Of a DNA stretch of 64,000 bases, positions 1 through 7,720 are shown piece after piece. Origin of the DNA: Rhodospirillales bacterium (GTDB taxonomy: Bacteria; Pseudomonadota; Alphaproteobacteria; Reyranellales; Reyranellaceae). How positions within the stretch are numbered: position 1 is the first letter of the stretch; the number at the start of each line of letters is the position of its first letter. The stretch spans positions 132,801 through 196,800 of the forward strand of contig JACPOB010000070.1 in the NCBI GenBank assembly GCA_016185145.1. The letters run 5' to 3'. A program made the position numbers and the translations under genes. Below the pieces are notes generated by a model. It was not told the origin of the DNA, did no database searches, and saw nothing but the letters and a program-made list of their open reading frames with translations.

Positions 1-2
1 TC

Positions 3-212
3 GCCGCACCCGCGGCGACGCCCAAGCCGGTGGTGCAGAAGATGTCCGACCTCTGGGTGGCCGCTGCCGATTCCGAGCCCGGCCGCAAGATGATGGAGAG
101 CTTCGGGCTCACCGAGAAGCCGCTGAACCACGAGGAGGTCATGAAGGATTACGAGGTCCTCAAGGCCACCGTCATCCCGCGCATCGTGGCGCTCGGCATC
201 ACGCCGGAGTAG
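3..212 (+). CDS. C-terminal end of a TctC/Bug-type tripartite tricarboxylate transporter binding protein (partial)
   Basis: The reading frame is open from the window edge and ends at a TAG at 210-212, leaving about 69 residues. The segment has the usual C-terminal layout of Bug/TctC periplasmic solute receptors: a proline-led helix start (PVVQKMSDLW), a stretch around a substrate-domain helix ending in ESFGLTEKPL, and a last helix ending in RIVALGITPE. Such receptors deliver carboxylates to TctAB membrane components or act as orphan binders. The N-terminus and signal peptide lie outside the window, so the substrate cannot be judged. The family call rests on a short tail only. Confidence 0.6.
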   Translation, partial: AAPAATPKPVVQKMSDLWVAAADSEPGRKMMESFGLTEKPLNHEEVMKDYEVLKATVIPRIVALGITPE

Positions 213-280
213 GCTTCCAGGCGGCCGGCGCGTAGCGTCGCCGGCCGCAATGCCCAAAACAATCCACCAGGGAGTGAACC

Positions 281-739
281 ATGCGTATCACTCGTCGTCA
301 TCTGGCCGCCGCCGGCGCACTGGCGCTCGCCGCTCTGCCAGCGATTGCCCCAATCACCGCTCGGGCCGAATCCGCCGACGAGGCGGCGGTCGCCAAGGCT
401 GTGGACGATCTCACCAAGGCGATGATCGCCGCCGATCGCGCTCAGCTCGAGGCGCTGACGGCCGAAGCGCTGAGCTACGGCCACTCGGGCGGCAAGGTCG
501 AGACCAAGAAGGAATTCATCGACGTCATCGCCGGCAAGAAGACGACCTACAAGTCGATCACCCTCACCGATCCGGTCGTCAGCGTCGCCGGCAACAACGC
601 CATCGCCCGCCATACCTTCGCCGCCGAAGTCGAGGCGGGAGGCCAGGCGAGCTCACCCAAGATCGGCGTCATGCAGGTCTGGGTGAAGGACGGCGGCAAC
701 TGGAAGCTCTTGGCTCGCCAGGCGTTCCGGACTTCCTGA
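281..739 (+). CDS. Exported SnoaL/NTF2-like (DUF4440-type) protein
   Basis: The 152-residue product starts with a twin-arginine-like signal: MRITRRHLAAAG followed by a hydrophobic stretch and an A-x-A site near residue 29 (ITARAE). The mature part has an NTF2-like alpha+beta pattern: an N-terminal helix (VAKAVDDLTKAMIAAD), the phrase LTAEALSYGHSGG typical of DUF4440 proteins, a KKEFIDVIAGKKTTY segment, then beta strands ending in QVWVKDGGNWKLLARQ. Members of this fold bind small molecules or act as isomerases, but many have no known function, so none is assigned. A GGGAG ribosome site lies about 10 bases before the ATG. Confidence 0.8.
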   Translation: MRITRRHLAAAGALALAALPAIAPITARAESADEAAVAKAVDDLTKAMIAADRAQLEALTAEALSYGHSGGKVETKKEFIDVIAGKKTTYKSITLTDPVVSVAGNNAIARHTFAAEVEAGGQASSPKIGVMQVWVKDGGNWKLLARQAFRTS

Positions 740-850
740 CCGGGCCGGCCGCGCTGACAATTATCGATGGCATCCACTGGCCGGGTGTGCTCGTTATCCA
801 GGAACTCGACATCGGCGCCTTTGGAACATGAATTGGGGGTGTTTGAGCAG

Positions 851-1411
851 ATGAGCAAGCGTCCCCGTATCGAAGGCTACGCCATTGTCAGCCGCGAAGG
901 CATGATCGCCAAATCCGACGGCTCCTTTCCCGAGGAGCTGAAGATCCCGGCTGACCAGGAATTCTACCAGGAGTCGCTCGACCGGGCGTCGGCGGTCGCC
1001 AACGGCCGGCATTCGGCCGAGGGCGGGCCCAAGGAGAAGAGCCGCAAGCGCATCGTCCTCAGCCGCCAGGTGCATCGCATCGTGCACGATCCCAGGAACG
1101 CCAATGCCATTCTTTGGAATCCCGCGACGGCGCCGTTCGAGGAAGCTTGGCTGAAGCTCGGCCTGGAGGATGGCATCCTGGCGGTCGTGGGCGGCACCGA
1201 CGTGTTCGGCCTGTTCCTGACCATCGGCTACGACGCCTTCTACCTGACGCGGGCGTTGGCCAGCGTACCGCGCGGCCGGCCGGTCTTTCCCGGCGTCGGG
1301 CATGACGTTCCGGCCGAGGAGCCATTGAAGAAGCATGGGCTTGTGCTCAAGAGCACGCGCATGCTCGATCCGGTGAGCGAGACCGCGGTTCAGGAATGGG
1401 GACCGAAATGA
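851..1411 (+). CDS. Dihydrofolate reductase-like (RibD/DHFR superfamily) protein
   Basis: The 186-residue product begins MSKRPRIEGYAIVSREGMIA, the first strand pattern of DHFR-fold reductases (xGYAIVSxDGxIA), followed by a segment with a D/Q-rich helix, a K-R-I-V-L-S-R strand and a GGTDVFGLFL nucleotide-binding loop. Family members reduce folate- or riboflavin-type substrates with NADPH; several DHFR-like proteins have unknown substrates. An upstream in-frame start at 767 would add 28 residues without family character, so the ATG at 851 is preferred. The stop overlaps the next start (ATGA at 1408), so the two genes are probably translationally coupled. Confidence 0.72.
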   Translation: MSKRPRIEGYAIVSREGMIAKSDGSFPEELKIPADQEFYQESLDRASAVANGRHSAEGGPKEKSRKRIVLSRQVHRIVHDPRNANAILWNPATAPFEEAWLKLGLEDGILAVVGGTDVFGLFLTIGYDAFYLTRALASVPRGRPVFPGVGHDVPAEEPLKKHGLVLKSTRMLDPVSETAVQEWGPK

Positions 1412-1734
1412 GCAGCCAGCCGACCATCGCCCGCATCTGGCGCGGCCGTGTCCGTCGCGAACGTGCCGACGAGTACGAGAAGTACAATTACGCCGTCGGC
1501 ATCAAGCCTCTGATCGAGAAGGCGCTGGGCGTGCAGACATTCCGCGAGGACCGCGAGACCGAGAGCGAGTTCATGACCATCTCCTACTGGGAGGACATCC
1601 CGGCGATGGCCCGCTTCACCGGCCGCGATCCCACCGACATCCATCATCTCGACCGCGATCCGGAGTTCCTGATCGAGCTGCCCAAGTCGGTGCAGATCAT
1701 CCGCCTGCTCACCAGCCACGGAAAGACAGGGTAG
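1408..1734 (+). CDS. Small antibiotic-biosynthesis-monooxygenase-like (ferredoxin-fold) protein
   Basis: The 108-residue product has the dimeric alpha/beta-barrel pattern: a first strand ARIWRGRVRRERADEYEKY, a helix ending in a PLIEKALGVQTFREDRE strand, then EFMTISYWEDIPAMARFTG. The W-E-D-I-x-A-M-x-x-F phrase is characteristic of ABM-type proteins. Such proteins act as cofactor-free monooxygenases, haem-degrading enzymes or stress proteins; the substrate is unknown here. An in-frame ATG exists at 1396, but the ATG at 1408 overlaps the stop of the preceding DHFR-like gene, with a purine-rich site in between, and is the more likely start. Confidence 0.7.
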   Translation: MSSQPTIARIWRGRVRRERADEYEKYNYAVGIKPLIEKALGVQTFREDRETESEFMTISYWEDIPAMARFTGRDPTDIHHLDRDPEFLIELPKSVQIIRLLTSHGKTG

Positions 1735-1737
1735 CGC

Positions 1738-1868
1738 TGGGGGCGCGCCACTGGAGTGGCGCGTCATATTCGGACCGCGGGCGTCCCGCCCGCCTCATGA
1801 TTCATGAGCGGGCGGGACGCCCGCGGTCCGAATCATGAGAAGACGCGCCACTGGAGTGGCGCGCCCCC
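1738..1868. repeat. Composite palindromic element, families A and B
   Basis: A family-A palindrome (1768-1833; arms beginning ATTCGGACCGCGGGCG and meeting at CTCATGATTCATGAG) is flanked on both sides by family-B palindromes built on GCGCGCCACTGGAGTGGCGCG (here 1743-1763 and 1843-1864). The whole unit is itself roughly symmetric. It lies between convergently arranged genes. Related copies occur at eight or more other intergenic places in the window. Confidence 0.85.
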
Positions 1869-1871
1869 GGC

Positions 1872-2609
1872 TCAGAACTCCACCACCATCCCGTCGTGCG
1901 CGGCCTCCAGGGCGATCTCGCTCTGGCGGCCCAGAAGCTCGGCGCTCATGTGGGTGACGATGGTGCGTTTGGCGCCGATCTCGGGCAGGTGGCGGGCGAG
2001 CGTCGAATAGTCGATGTGGTACTTCATCACCTTGTCGAAGAAGTAGGCCTCGCAGATGAAGAGGTCGGCATCGCGTCCCGCCGGGATCAGCTCCTCGACC
2101 CATTCGGTGTCGCCCGAATAGGTCAGCACCTTGCCCTCGGTCTCGATGCGCAGCGCATAGGACGGCGCGCCGCTGAAATGCTTCATCAGGTAGGGCGTGA
2201 CGGCGAGTCCGTTCAGCTCGACGCGCTCGTGGAGGGCCAGCTCCCGCACCTCCAGCGCGAATTTGCGCTGGACCTTGGTCGAGCCTGCGAACATCGCCTC
2301 CATGACGATGTCCAGCCGTTCGCGAAAGCCCGGCGGGCCGGCCAGCGTGAGCGGCGCCGTGCGACGGCTGACGAGCTGGGCATCGAGCAGGAAGAAGGGC
2401 AGGCCGGCGAAATGGTCGCCATGCAGATGGCTTACCAGCACCGTCGAGACGGCGTTGGGCTCGACCTGCCACTTGCGGATCGCCACCATCGAGGAGGCGC
2501 CGCAATCGACCAGCACGTTGCCTTGGCCGGCGCGCTCCAGGTGAAAACAGGTGTTGAACCGGCCGCCGCTGCCGAAGGCGTCGCCGGAGCCTAGGAATGT
2601 GAGGTGCAT
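1872..2609 (-). CDS. MBL-fold metallohydrolase (RNase Z-like)
   Basis: The 245-residue product starts MHLTFLGSGDAFGSGGR, the beginning seen in RNase-Z-like and phosphodiesterase members of the beta-lactamase fold. It carries the zinc motif HLHGDH at residues 61-66, a SGDTEW aspartate loop near 158 and a THMSAELL histidine near 215. These ligands indicate an active dinuclear hydrolase, probably of a phosphodiester or small ester. A longer frame begins at 2660, but the extra 17 residues have no family character, so the ATG at 2609 was chosen. The gene is convergent with the small monooxygenase gene. Confidence 0.85.
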   Translation of the reverse strand: MHLTFLGSGDAFGSGGRFNTCFHLERAGQGNVLVDCGASSMVAIRKWQVEPNAVSTVLVSHLHGDHFAGLPFFLLDAQLVSRRTAPLTLAGPPGFRERLDIVMEAMFAGSTKVQRKFALEVRELALHERVELNGLAVTPYLMKHFSGAPSYALRIETEGKVLTYSGDTEWVEELIPAGRDADLFICEAYFFDKVMKYHIDYSTLARHLPEIGAKRTIVTHMSAELLGRQSEIALEAAHDGMVVEF

Positions 2610-2670
2610 GCGCCACAGGCTACACCGTCCGCCTGATTGAAGGTGGCTTTTCTCACACATCTTTAAGTTG

Positions 2671-2676
2671 TATGAT
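2671..2676 (+). promoter_or_regulatory. Possible -10 box upstream of the OmpA-like membrane protein
   Basis: TATGAT sits in an AT-rich patch that is unusual for this DNA, about 64 bases before the ATG at 2740. No good -35 box is present at 16-18 bases upstream, so this is a weak call. Confidence 0.25.
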
Positions 2677-2739
2677 CCTATGGTGTTCTAGCCGGCAAAG
2701 GCCTTGGGGGTACCTGTCGGCGAGGCTTGGGGGAGCCGC

Positions 2740-5310
2740 ATGGATACGATCTTCGAGGTATTGGGGAAGGCATTTTCCTGGCTGGGCGCCGTTCTCGGTC
2801 CGATCAACGAGCGGATAAATGACGCCCTGCGGGAGTGGACCGACTTCGACTTTGCCCAGACGACGCTGCTTCCGGCGATCTTCCTCGTCGTTGCCGGCGG
2901 CGCGTTTGTCTTCATAGGGTGGGCGCCGCGTGCCGGCTTGGACGCGGTGGTCACCTGGGCACTGTACACGAGCTCGGACTGGCCGGTGATATGGCTGGGT
3001 CTCGTCATCCTGGCCGTGATCATCCTGTGCGGGCTGCTGCTGATCGGTGGCCATTGGCTGCTGCTGAAGCTCTGGATGCTCATGCCTCTGGGCAGGATGA
3101 GTCGGTATGAGCTGCCATACATCGACTATGAGCGTGTCAACGCGGTGTTGGCTTCGGCCCGCGACAACCTGGCCAAGGCGAAGGAGGCGCGCGAAGCAGA
3201 AGTACGAAAAGGCATTGCCGCGCGCAGAGGCAAGCCGGCGGCCGAGGGCTTGAAGCCGCTGCAGGCCAAGGTCGACGAGTGCACGGTATTGACGGCGAAC
3301 GTCGAACTCGCCGCTGCCGCGTTTCACGGACCACCGGTCGGAGTCGCGAGCCCCGCCGCGGCCACGGCCGGTGCGGCAAAAGCGAAGGATGAGGAAAAAA
3401 CAAAGAAAGAGGACGATACGGTCGGATCGACCGGGAAGATCTTCGCGGCGATGATCGAAGGTCTTCGCCCCGGTTACGTCCAGGAAATCCTCGCGCTTTC
3501 GGCCACTGTCGGGAAATTTCAAACCGGCTTCTTTGCCGCAATCGACGACATCGTGAAGGCCGTCGAGACGACGACATGGGACGCCGAGTTCCTGGACGCG
3601 CTCGACGGCCAGCTCAAACAGCTTCAAGGGTTTGCCAACCGTGTTGCAGGAGCCTTGTCGAAACGCTTCGGAGAAGACTCCTGGCTGCCCGACGACGCCT
3701 GGAAGTCGCGTGTCTACGCCAATTCGCTCGCCTTCAACCTGGCTGGGACCACGCTGGAACGGTGGAGGGATCGCGGGCCGGTCAACAAATGGCTGGAAAG
3801 GAGGAAAGCCGAGACAAAAGCGGCGGCCGGTACGGACTTCGAGAGCAAGGAATGGCGCGACCTTCTCGAGCGGTTGCGAAAGAGCCGGTCCAGCATCGTC
3901 ACCTTCACGACGCTGGCGTCGGTCCTTGTCGTCTGGGCTCTGGCCGGACTGGTGGCTTGTTTCTCGGTCGCCGGGCAATTCACGGGCCTTGCCCACTGGC
4001 TTTGGGCTGTCTTGTTCTCGGCGATTGTTCTCGGCCTTGTGCTCGTCGGCATCGTCAAGGTCTTCATCGAGCCGATTGTCATTCATGCTTTCTACGTGTC
4101 GATCGTCGAGGGCCGGCTTCGCAACAAGCTGGGCGCCGCGCCACAGGTTGCGCCGGGACGGCTGGTCCGTTTGCTCCGGCGGCTTTCGATGCCTGTCGTG
4201 GCCATAGCCGGATTCACGGCTGCAGCAGCCATCGTCGTCCTGCCGGCGACGCTCTACTGGATCGTCTCCGGAGCCTATGGATTGGACAATCGCCTGGTCG
4301 TCGTTGCGGCGCGCGATCTCGGAAGGAATGAAGGAATAACCAGGCGGAACATGTCGGACCTGGTGGACGTCGTCTGGCGCCCCTGTACGCCCACGCCGGC
4401 ACCTTGGGCCGAAGTCAGTCCGGCGCGCCTCGTCGGCACGTTCATGATACGGGCATGCGGCGTAGGCAAGGCGTTTGCCGCCGCCGATCTCGTCGTCCGT
4501 CCGCAAGACGCTGCAGTCGGCAATCCTCCCGCCGCGGGCGTGGCCTGCAAGGGGGAGCCGTTCGCGGAGAGCCGCCCCGAGCCTTCGCCGCCGCCGCTCG
4601 AGGCGATGTGCCGAACGACCGTCAATGCGCCGGCCAAGCCCGAAAAGGGCACATCGGCTCAGCCGACGGTCGTGAACGTGGACTTGAACAAGCTCGTGGC
4701 AGCCGTCGCCGACGGCGACAAGCACACTCAGGAATCGCTGGCCAACATCGTCAAGGCGATCGATGCGCTGCGCGATGCCGCAAGCGATCTCAACGTCAAG
4801 GTCGATATCAAGCCTGAAATCATCGCCAAGTTGGAAGCGCTGATACAGATCCTGATCGGCAGGAAGCCGGAAGGGCCCATTGGAACGCCGCACCACATCG
4901 GCACCGTGTATTTCAACTTTGCCTGCGAGGATCTCGGCAGCGATCGCGCCTGCGCTAAACCCACCGACGGGCAGGTATCGAAGTCGCAGTCGTGTGCGAA
5001 GCTGGAGGAGACGCGGGCCCAGACGGAACTTGGCAAGCTGGCGGAGGCGATGAAGCACATCGACCCGGGGAAGACCGCGACCACCGATGTGCTGGTGGTG
5101 GGGTGGGCCGACCATGCCGGCCCGTTCGACCTGAACCGGCGCCTTGCGGCAAGTCGGGCACTCAAGATCAAGGAACGGCTGGAGGCAAAGCTGCCCGCTG
5201 GGATGAAGAATCACCTCCACCATTTCGGCATTGGCGAAGGGACGCCGGACACCGACGAGTGCGATCCCAGGCGTCGAAGGGCCGACCTCTACCTGATCCG
5301 CTCCGAATAG
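2740..5310 (+). CDS. Multi-pass inner-membrane protein with SAF-like segment and C-terminal OmpA-like domain
   Basis: The product has 856 residues. Two membrane segments lie near 41-61 and 82-112, followed by a long soluble, partly charged region (about 115-385), then three more segments near 387-412, 419-445 and 485-510. Residues 518-590 resemble a SAF/CpaB-FlgA domain (VVVAARDLGRNEGITRRNM ... ARLVGTFMIRACGVGKAF). A proline-rich linker leads to residues 722-856, an OmpA/MotB-like domain with VGWADHAGPFDLNRRLAASR and RRRADLYLIR. This suggests an envelope-anchoring or scaffold role, which is inference. The GGGGGAG site before 2740 decides the start over an upstream TTG. Codon use is less GC-rich than in the neighbours, hinting at transfer. 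Confidence 0.75.
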   Translation: MDTIFEVLGKAFSWLGAVLGPINERINDALREWTDFDFAQTTLLPAIFLVVAGGAFVFIGWAPRAGLDAVVTWALYTSSDWPVIWLGLVILAVIILCGLLLIGGHWLLLKLWMLMPLGRMSRYELPYIDYERVNAVLASARDNLAKAKEAREAEVRKGIAARRGKPAAEGLKPLQAKVDECTVLTANVELAAAAFHGPPVGVASPAAATAGAAKAKDEEKTKKEDDTVGSTGKIFAAMIEGLRPGYVQEILALSATVGKFQTGFFAAIDDIVKAVETTTWDAEFLDALDGQLKQLQGFANRVAGALSKRFGEDSWLPDDAWKSRVYANSLAFNLAGTTLERWRDRGPVNKWLERRKAETKAAAGTDFESKEWRDLLERLRKSRSSIVTFTTLASVLVVWALAGLVACFSVAGQFTGLAHWLWAVLFSAIVLGLVLVGIVKVFIEPIVIHAFYVSIVEGRLRNKLGAAPQVAPGRLVRLLRRLSMPVVAIAGFTAAAAIVVLPATLYWIVSGAYGLDNRLVVVAARDLGRNEGITRRNMSDLVDVVWRPCTPTPAPWAEVSPARLVGTFMIRACGVGKAFAAADLVVRPQDAAVGNPPAAGVACKGEPFAESRPEPSPPPLEAMCRTTVNAPAKPEKGTSAQPTVVNVDLNKLVAAVADGDKHTQESLANIVKAIDALRDAASDLNVKVDIKPEIIAKLEALIQILIGRKPEGPIGTPHHIGTVYFNFACEDLGSDRACAKPTDGQVSKSQSCAKLEETRAQTELGKLAEAMKHIDPGKTATTDVLVVGWADHAGPFDLNRRLAASRALKIKERLEAKLPAGMKNHLHHFGIGEGTPDTDECDPRRRRADLYLIRSE

Positions 5311-5321
5311 CGGCAGCTAGT

Positions 5322-6212
5322 CTAAGGCGCCTGCTCCAGGCTCGACACTTCGTTGGTGAGCGTCGTGCGCCGCATGTCGCGCACCACGGTGTGGTCGTAG
5401 CGCCGGGCGCGATGCATGGTGACGCGGTTGTCCCACATCACGAGATCGTGCAACCGCCAGACATGGGCGTAGACGAACTGGCGCTGCGTGGCGTGCTCGT
5501 TGAGGTCGCGCAGGAAGGCGCGCGCCTCGGGCACCGGCCAGCCTTCGATGCCGCCGGCGTGGCTCGCGAGATAGAGCGACAGCCGTCCCGTTCTCGGATG
5601 GCGGCGCACCAGGCGCTGGCGCACCGGCGCCCATTTCACGCGCTCCTCGTCGGTGAAGTCGGTGAAGCCCAGGATGCCGCGGGAAAAGATCTGGCTGTGC
5701 AGGCAGACGAGGTCGTGCACCTCGCGCTTGGTCGCCTCGTCGAGCGCATCGTAGGCGGCGCGCATGTCGGCGAACTCGGTGTTGCCTCCCGCCTCCGGGA
5801 TCGTGCGCGCCGACAGGAGCGAATACTTGGCCGGCACTTCCTTGAACGAGCTGTCGGAATGCCAGAGCTGGTTGCCGAGGCTGAACAGGCGGCGGCGGTC
5901 GTCGCGGGCCAGGACCTTGTTGTTCTTGTCGAGGTTGGAGATGTCGTTCAGGTCCATGCTCATGCGTCGGTCCTTCGGCGCGGCGATGTCGCCGGTGGCC
6001 TGCTCGAGCGGTCCCAGGCTGCGGCTGAAGACGAGCTGCTGCTCGTCGTCGATGTTCTGGTCGTGGAACACCAGCACGCCGAACTCGTCCATGCCGGCAT
6101 GGACGGCGGCGACCTCGTCGGGCGTGAGCGGCTTGCGCAGGTCGAGGCCGGACACTTCGCCGGCGAAGAAGGCGCGGCTGACGGGATCGATGGGCTTGAT
6201 GGTGACGGTCAT
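5322..6212 (-). CDS. TauD/TfdA-family Fe(II)/2-oxoglutarate dioxygenase
   Basis: The 296-residue product matches the length and motif order of TauD/TfdA enzymes. The iron facial triad is H118-x-D120 in LWHSDSSF plus a distal histidine near 267 in MWDNRVTMHRAR, and the 2-oxoglutarate-binding arginine lies in RDMRRTTL. The phrase FHDQNIDDEQQLVFSRSLGP near residue 50 is also typical of the family. Substrates range from taurine and sulfonates to phenoxyacetates; the sequence does not settle which. The gene ends 11 bases from the stop of the OmpA-like gene and is divergent from chrA. Confidence 0.9.
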   Translation of the reverse strand: MTVTIKPIDPVSRAFFAGEVSGLDLRKPLTPDEVAAVHAGMDEFGVLVFHDQNIDDEQQLVFSRSLGPLEQATGDIAAPKDRRMSMDLNDISNLDKNNKVLARDDRRRLFSLGNQLWHSDSSFKEVPAKYSLLSARTIPEAGGNTEFADMRAAYDALDEATKREVHDLVCLHSQIFSRGILGFTDFTDEERVKWAPVRQRLVRRHPRTGRLSLYLASHAGGIEGWPVPEARAFLRDLNEHATQRQFVYAHVWRLHDLVMWDNRVTMHRARRYDHTVVRDMRRTTLTNEVSSLEQAP

Positions 6213-6282
6213 GCCGCAAGCCTAGCGTGAACGTCGACGAACGGCGAGGCGGAGGTGCCACATTTTGGTATCCTTGTCCGGC

Positions 6283-6840
6283 ATGCAGCACAACGATCGG
6301 GGTCGAGCACCCGTCACCAAGGCCGAGCTCTTCCTCGGTTTTCTCAAGATCGGCCTTTTGGGCTTCGGCGGCGTCGGGCCCTGGGTGCGCCATGTCATCG
6401 TCGAGGAGCGCCGCTGGCTCACCGACCGGGAGTTCGCGGAGATCCTGGGAGCGGGGCAGATCCTGCCCGGGCCGAACACGACCAACGCCGCCGTCTTCAT
6501 CGGCGATCGCTTCCAGGGACTTCCAGGCGTGCTGGCCTGCCTGCTCGGCATGATGGCGATGCCGCTGGTGATCGTGACGTCGCTGGCCGTGGTCTATGAC
6601 CGGCTCGCCTCCGTGCCCGAGGTCAATGCCGGCCTGACCGGCGCCGCCGCCGCCGCGGCCGGCCTCGTGCTCGGCACGGCGCTGAAGATGATCCGCAACA
6701 TCCGGCCCGGGCCGGCCGCCTGGTTGGTCATCACCCTGGGATTCGCGGCCGTCGCGGTGTTCCGCTGGCCGCTGGTGCCGGTCGTGATCGGGCTGGTGCT
6801 GGTGGCGATCGGGCTCGCGATGCTGCGGCGTCCCGCATGA
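6283..6840 (+). CDS. chrA: Chromate transporter ChrA, N-terminal-type half
   Basis: The 185-residue product is one CHR domain: ELFLGFLKIGLLGFGGVGPW, EERRWLTDREFAEILGAGQI and the signature LPGPNTTNAAVFIGDRF, followed by hydrophobic helices. CHR proteins export chromate, though many are uncharacterised anion carriers. Single-domain ('short-chain') ChrA proteins normally occur as adjacent pairs of opposite topology, as here. The ATG at 6283 is preferred over an upstream TTG. The stop overlaps the next start by ATGA. Confidence 0.85.
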   Translation: MQHNDRGRAPVTKAELFLGFLKIGLLGFGGVGPWVRHVIVEERRWLTDREFAEILGAGQILPGPNTTNAAVFIGDRFQGLPGVLACLLGMMAMPLVIVTSLAVVYDRLASVPEVNAGLTGAAAAAAGLVLGTALKMIRNIRPGPAAWLVITLGFAAVAVFRWPLVPVVIGLVLVAIGLAMLRRPA

Positions 6841-7367
6841 CCGGTGTGCTGGCCGAACTGGCGCGGACCTTCGCCGCGCTCTCCCTGGTGTCGATCGGCG
6901 GCATCAACGTGCTGCTGCCCGAGATCCAGCGCCAGGTCGTCGACGTCCATGGCTGGATGACGGACGCAGCCTTCGCCCACACTTTCGCCATCGCGAGCGC
7001 CGCGCCCGGACCCAACGTCATCGTCGTGAGCCTGATCGGCTGGCAGGTCGCCGGCCTGCCGGGTCTCCTGGTCGCCACGATCGCCATCATGGCCCCGTCC
7101 TGCCTGCTCGCCTTCGTCGCGGCGCGGATGCTCGGCCGCTGGTCGGGCAACAAGGTGGTGGCGATCCTGCGCGACGCCCTGGTGCCGGTCGGCCTCGGCC
7201 TCATGCTGGCGAGCGGCGCCGCGATGATGCGGAACCTCGACCGCGACATGGTGACGGTGGCTATCAGCCTCGCCACCGCGGCCTTCGTCGTCTTCAGCCG
7301 GCGCAATCCCCTGTGGGCGCTGGCCGCCGGCACGATCGCGAACATCATAACGTTGCATATTGGCTAG
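6837..7367 (+). CDS. chrA: Chromate transporter ChrA, C-terminal-type half
   Basis: The 176-residue product is the partner CHR domain: ARTFAALSLVSIGGINVLLP, VVDVHGWMTDAAFAHTFAIA and the signature SAAPGPNVIVVSLIGWQVAG, then four hydrophobic segments. It starts inside the stop of the preceding half (ATGA at 6837), so the two are almost certainly co-translated and form one heteromeric carrier. The arsR-family gene downstream has its own promoter and is unlikely to be part of the same unit. Confidence 0.85.
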   Translation: MTGVLAELARTFAALSLVSIGGINVLLPEIQRQVVDVHGWMTDAAFAHTFAIASAAPGPNVIVVSLIGWQVAGLPGLLVATIAIMAPSCLLAFVAARMLGRWSGNKVVAILRDALVPVGLGLMLASGAAMMRNLDRDMVTVAISLATAAFVVFSRRNPLWALAAGTIANIITLHIG

Positions 7368-7395
7368 TTGACAGGGCCTGTTGGCAGCGTACACT
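7368..7395 (+). promoter_or_regulatory. Sigma70-type promoter of the arsR/CDF operon
   Basis: A perfect -35 box TTGACA (7368-7373) is separated by 16 bases from TACACT (7390-7395). Transcription would start around 7401-7403, only eight to ten bases before the ATG at 7411. Confidence 0.65.
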
Positions 7396-7410
7396 TGAAC
7401 AGTTGTTCAA
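7395..7410 (+). promoter_or_regulatory. ArsR/SmtB-type operator palindrome
   Basis: TTGAACA-GT-TGTTCAA is a perfect 7-2-7 inverted repeat that ends directly at the start codon. It matches the known SmtB/CzrA-type operator core TGAACA-N2-TGTTCA. It overlaps the last base of the -10 box and the expected start site, so binding would block transcription. Confidence 0.75.
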
Positions 7411-7719
7411 ATGTCCAAGACCAAGAAGACCGTCCTGTCCGATGACCATGCTGCCGCGCTCGCCGACCTGTTCCGGCTGCTGGGCGATCCGACGCGGCTG
7501 CGCATCGTGGTCTCGTGTTTGCGCACGCCGCTTGCGGTTTCCGACATCGCCGAGCGGCTCGATCTTTCGGTGTCACTGGTCAGCCACCACCTGCGTTTGT
7601 TGAAGGGCGCACGCCTGGTGAGGGCCGACCGGCAGGGCAAGCAGGTCTACTACGGCGCCGACGATGCCCACGTGCGGCGCATGGTCGAGGACATGGTCGT
7701 CCATATCGCGGAGCATTGA
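7411..7719 (+). CDS. ArsR/SmtB-family metal-sensing repressor
   Basis: The 102-residue product is a winged-helix regulator: ADLFRLLGDPTRLRIVVSCL, AVSDIAERLDLSVSLVSHHL as the recognition helix-turn-helix, and KQVYYGADDAHVRRMVEDMV as wing and last helix. The ELCVC arsenic motif is absent; the C-terminal helix carries D-x-x-H pairs (DDAHV, VVHIAEH) of the kind used as alpha-5 zinc/cobalt sites in SmtB/CzrA. It probably represses itself and the CDF gene through the palindrome abutting its start. There is no room for a ribosome site on the predicted short leader. Confidence 0.85.
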   Translation: MSKTKKTVLSDDHAAALADLFRLLGDPTRLRIVVSCLRTPLAVSDIAERLDLSVSLVSHHLRLLKGARLVRADRQGKQVYYGADDAHVRRMVEDMVVHIAEH

Positions 7720-7720
7720 G

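Noticed and set aside
2653-5223. 856-residue open frame on the minus strand opposite the OmpA-like gene
   Set aside because: It mirrors the codon pattern of the plus-strand gene, has no domain or membrane pattern and starts and ends near the same limits; GC-rich DNA commonly gives such antisense frames.
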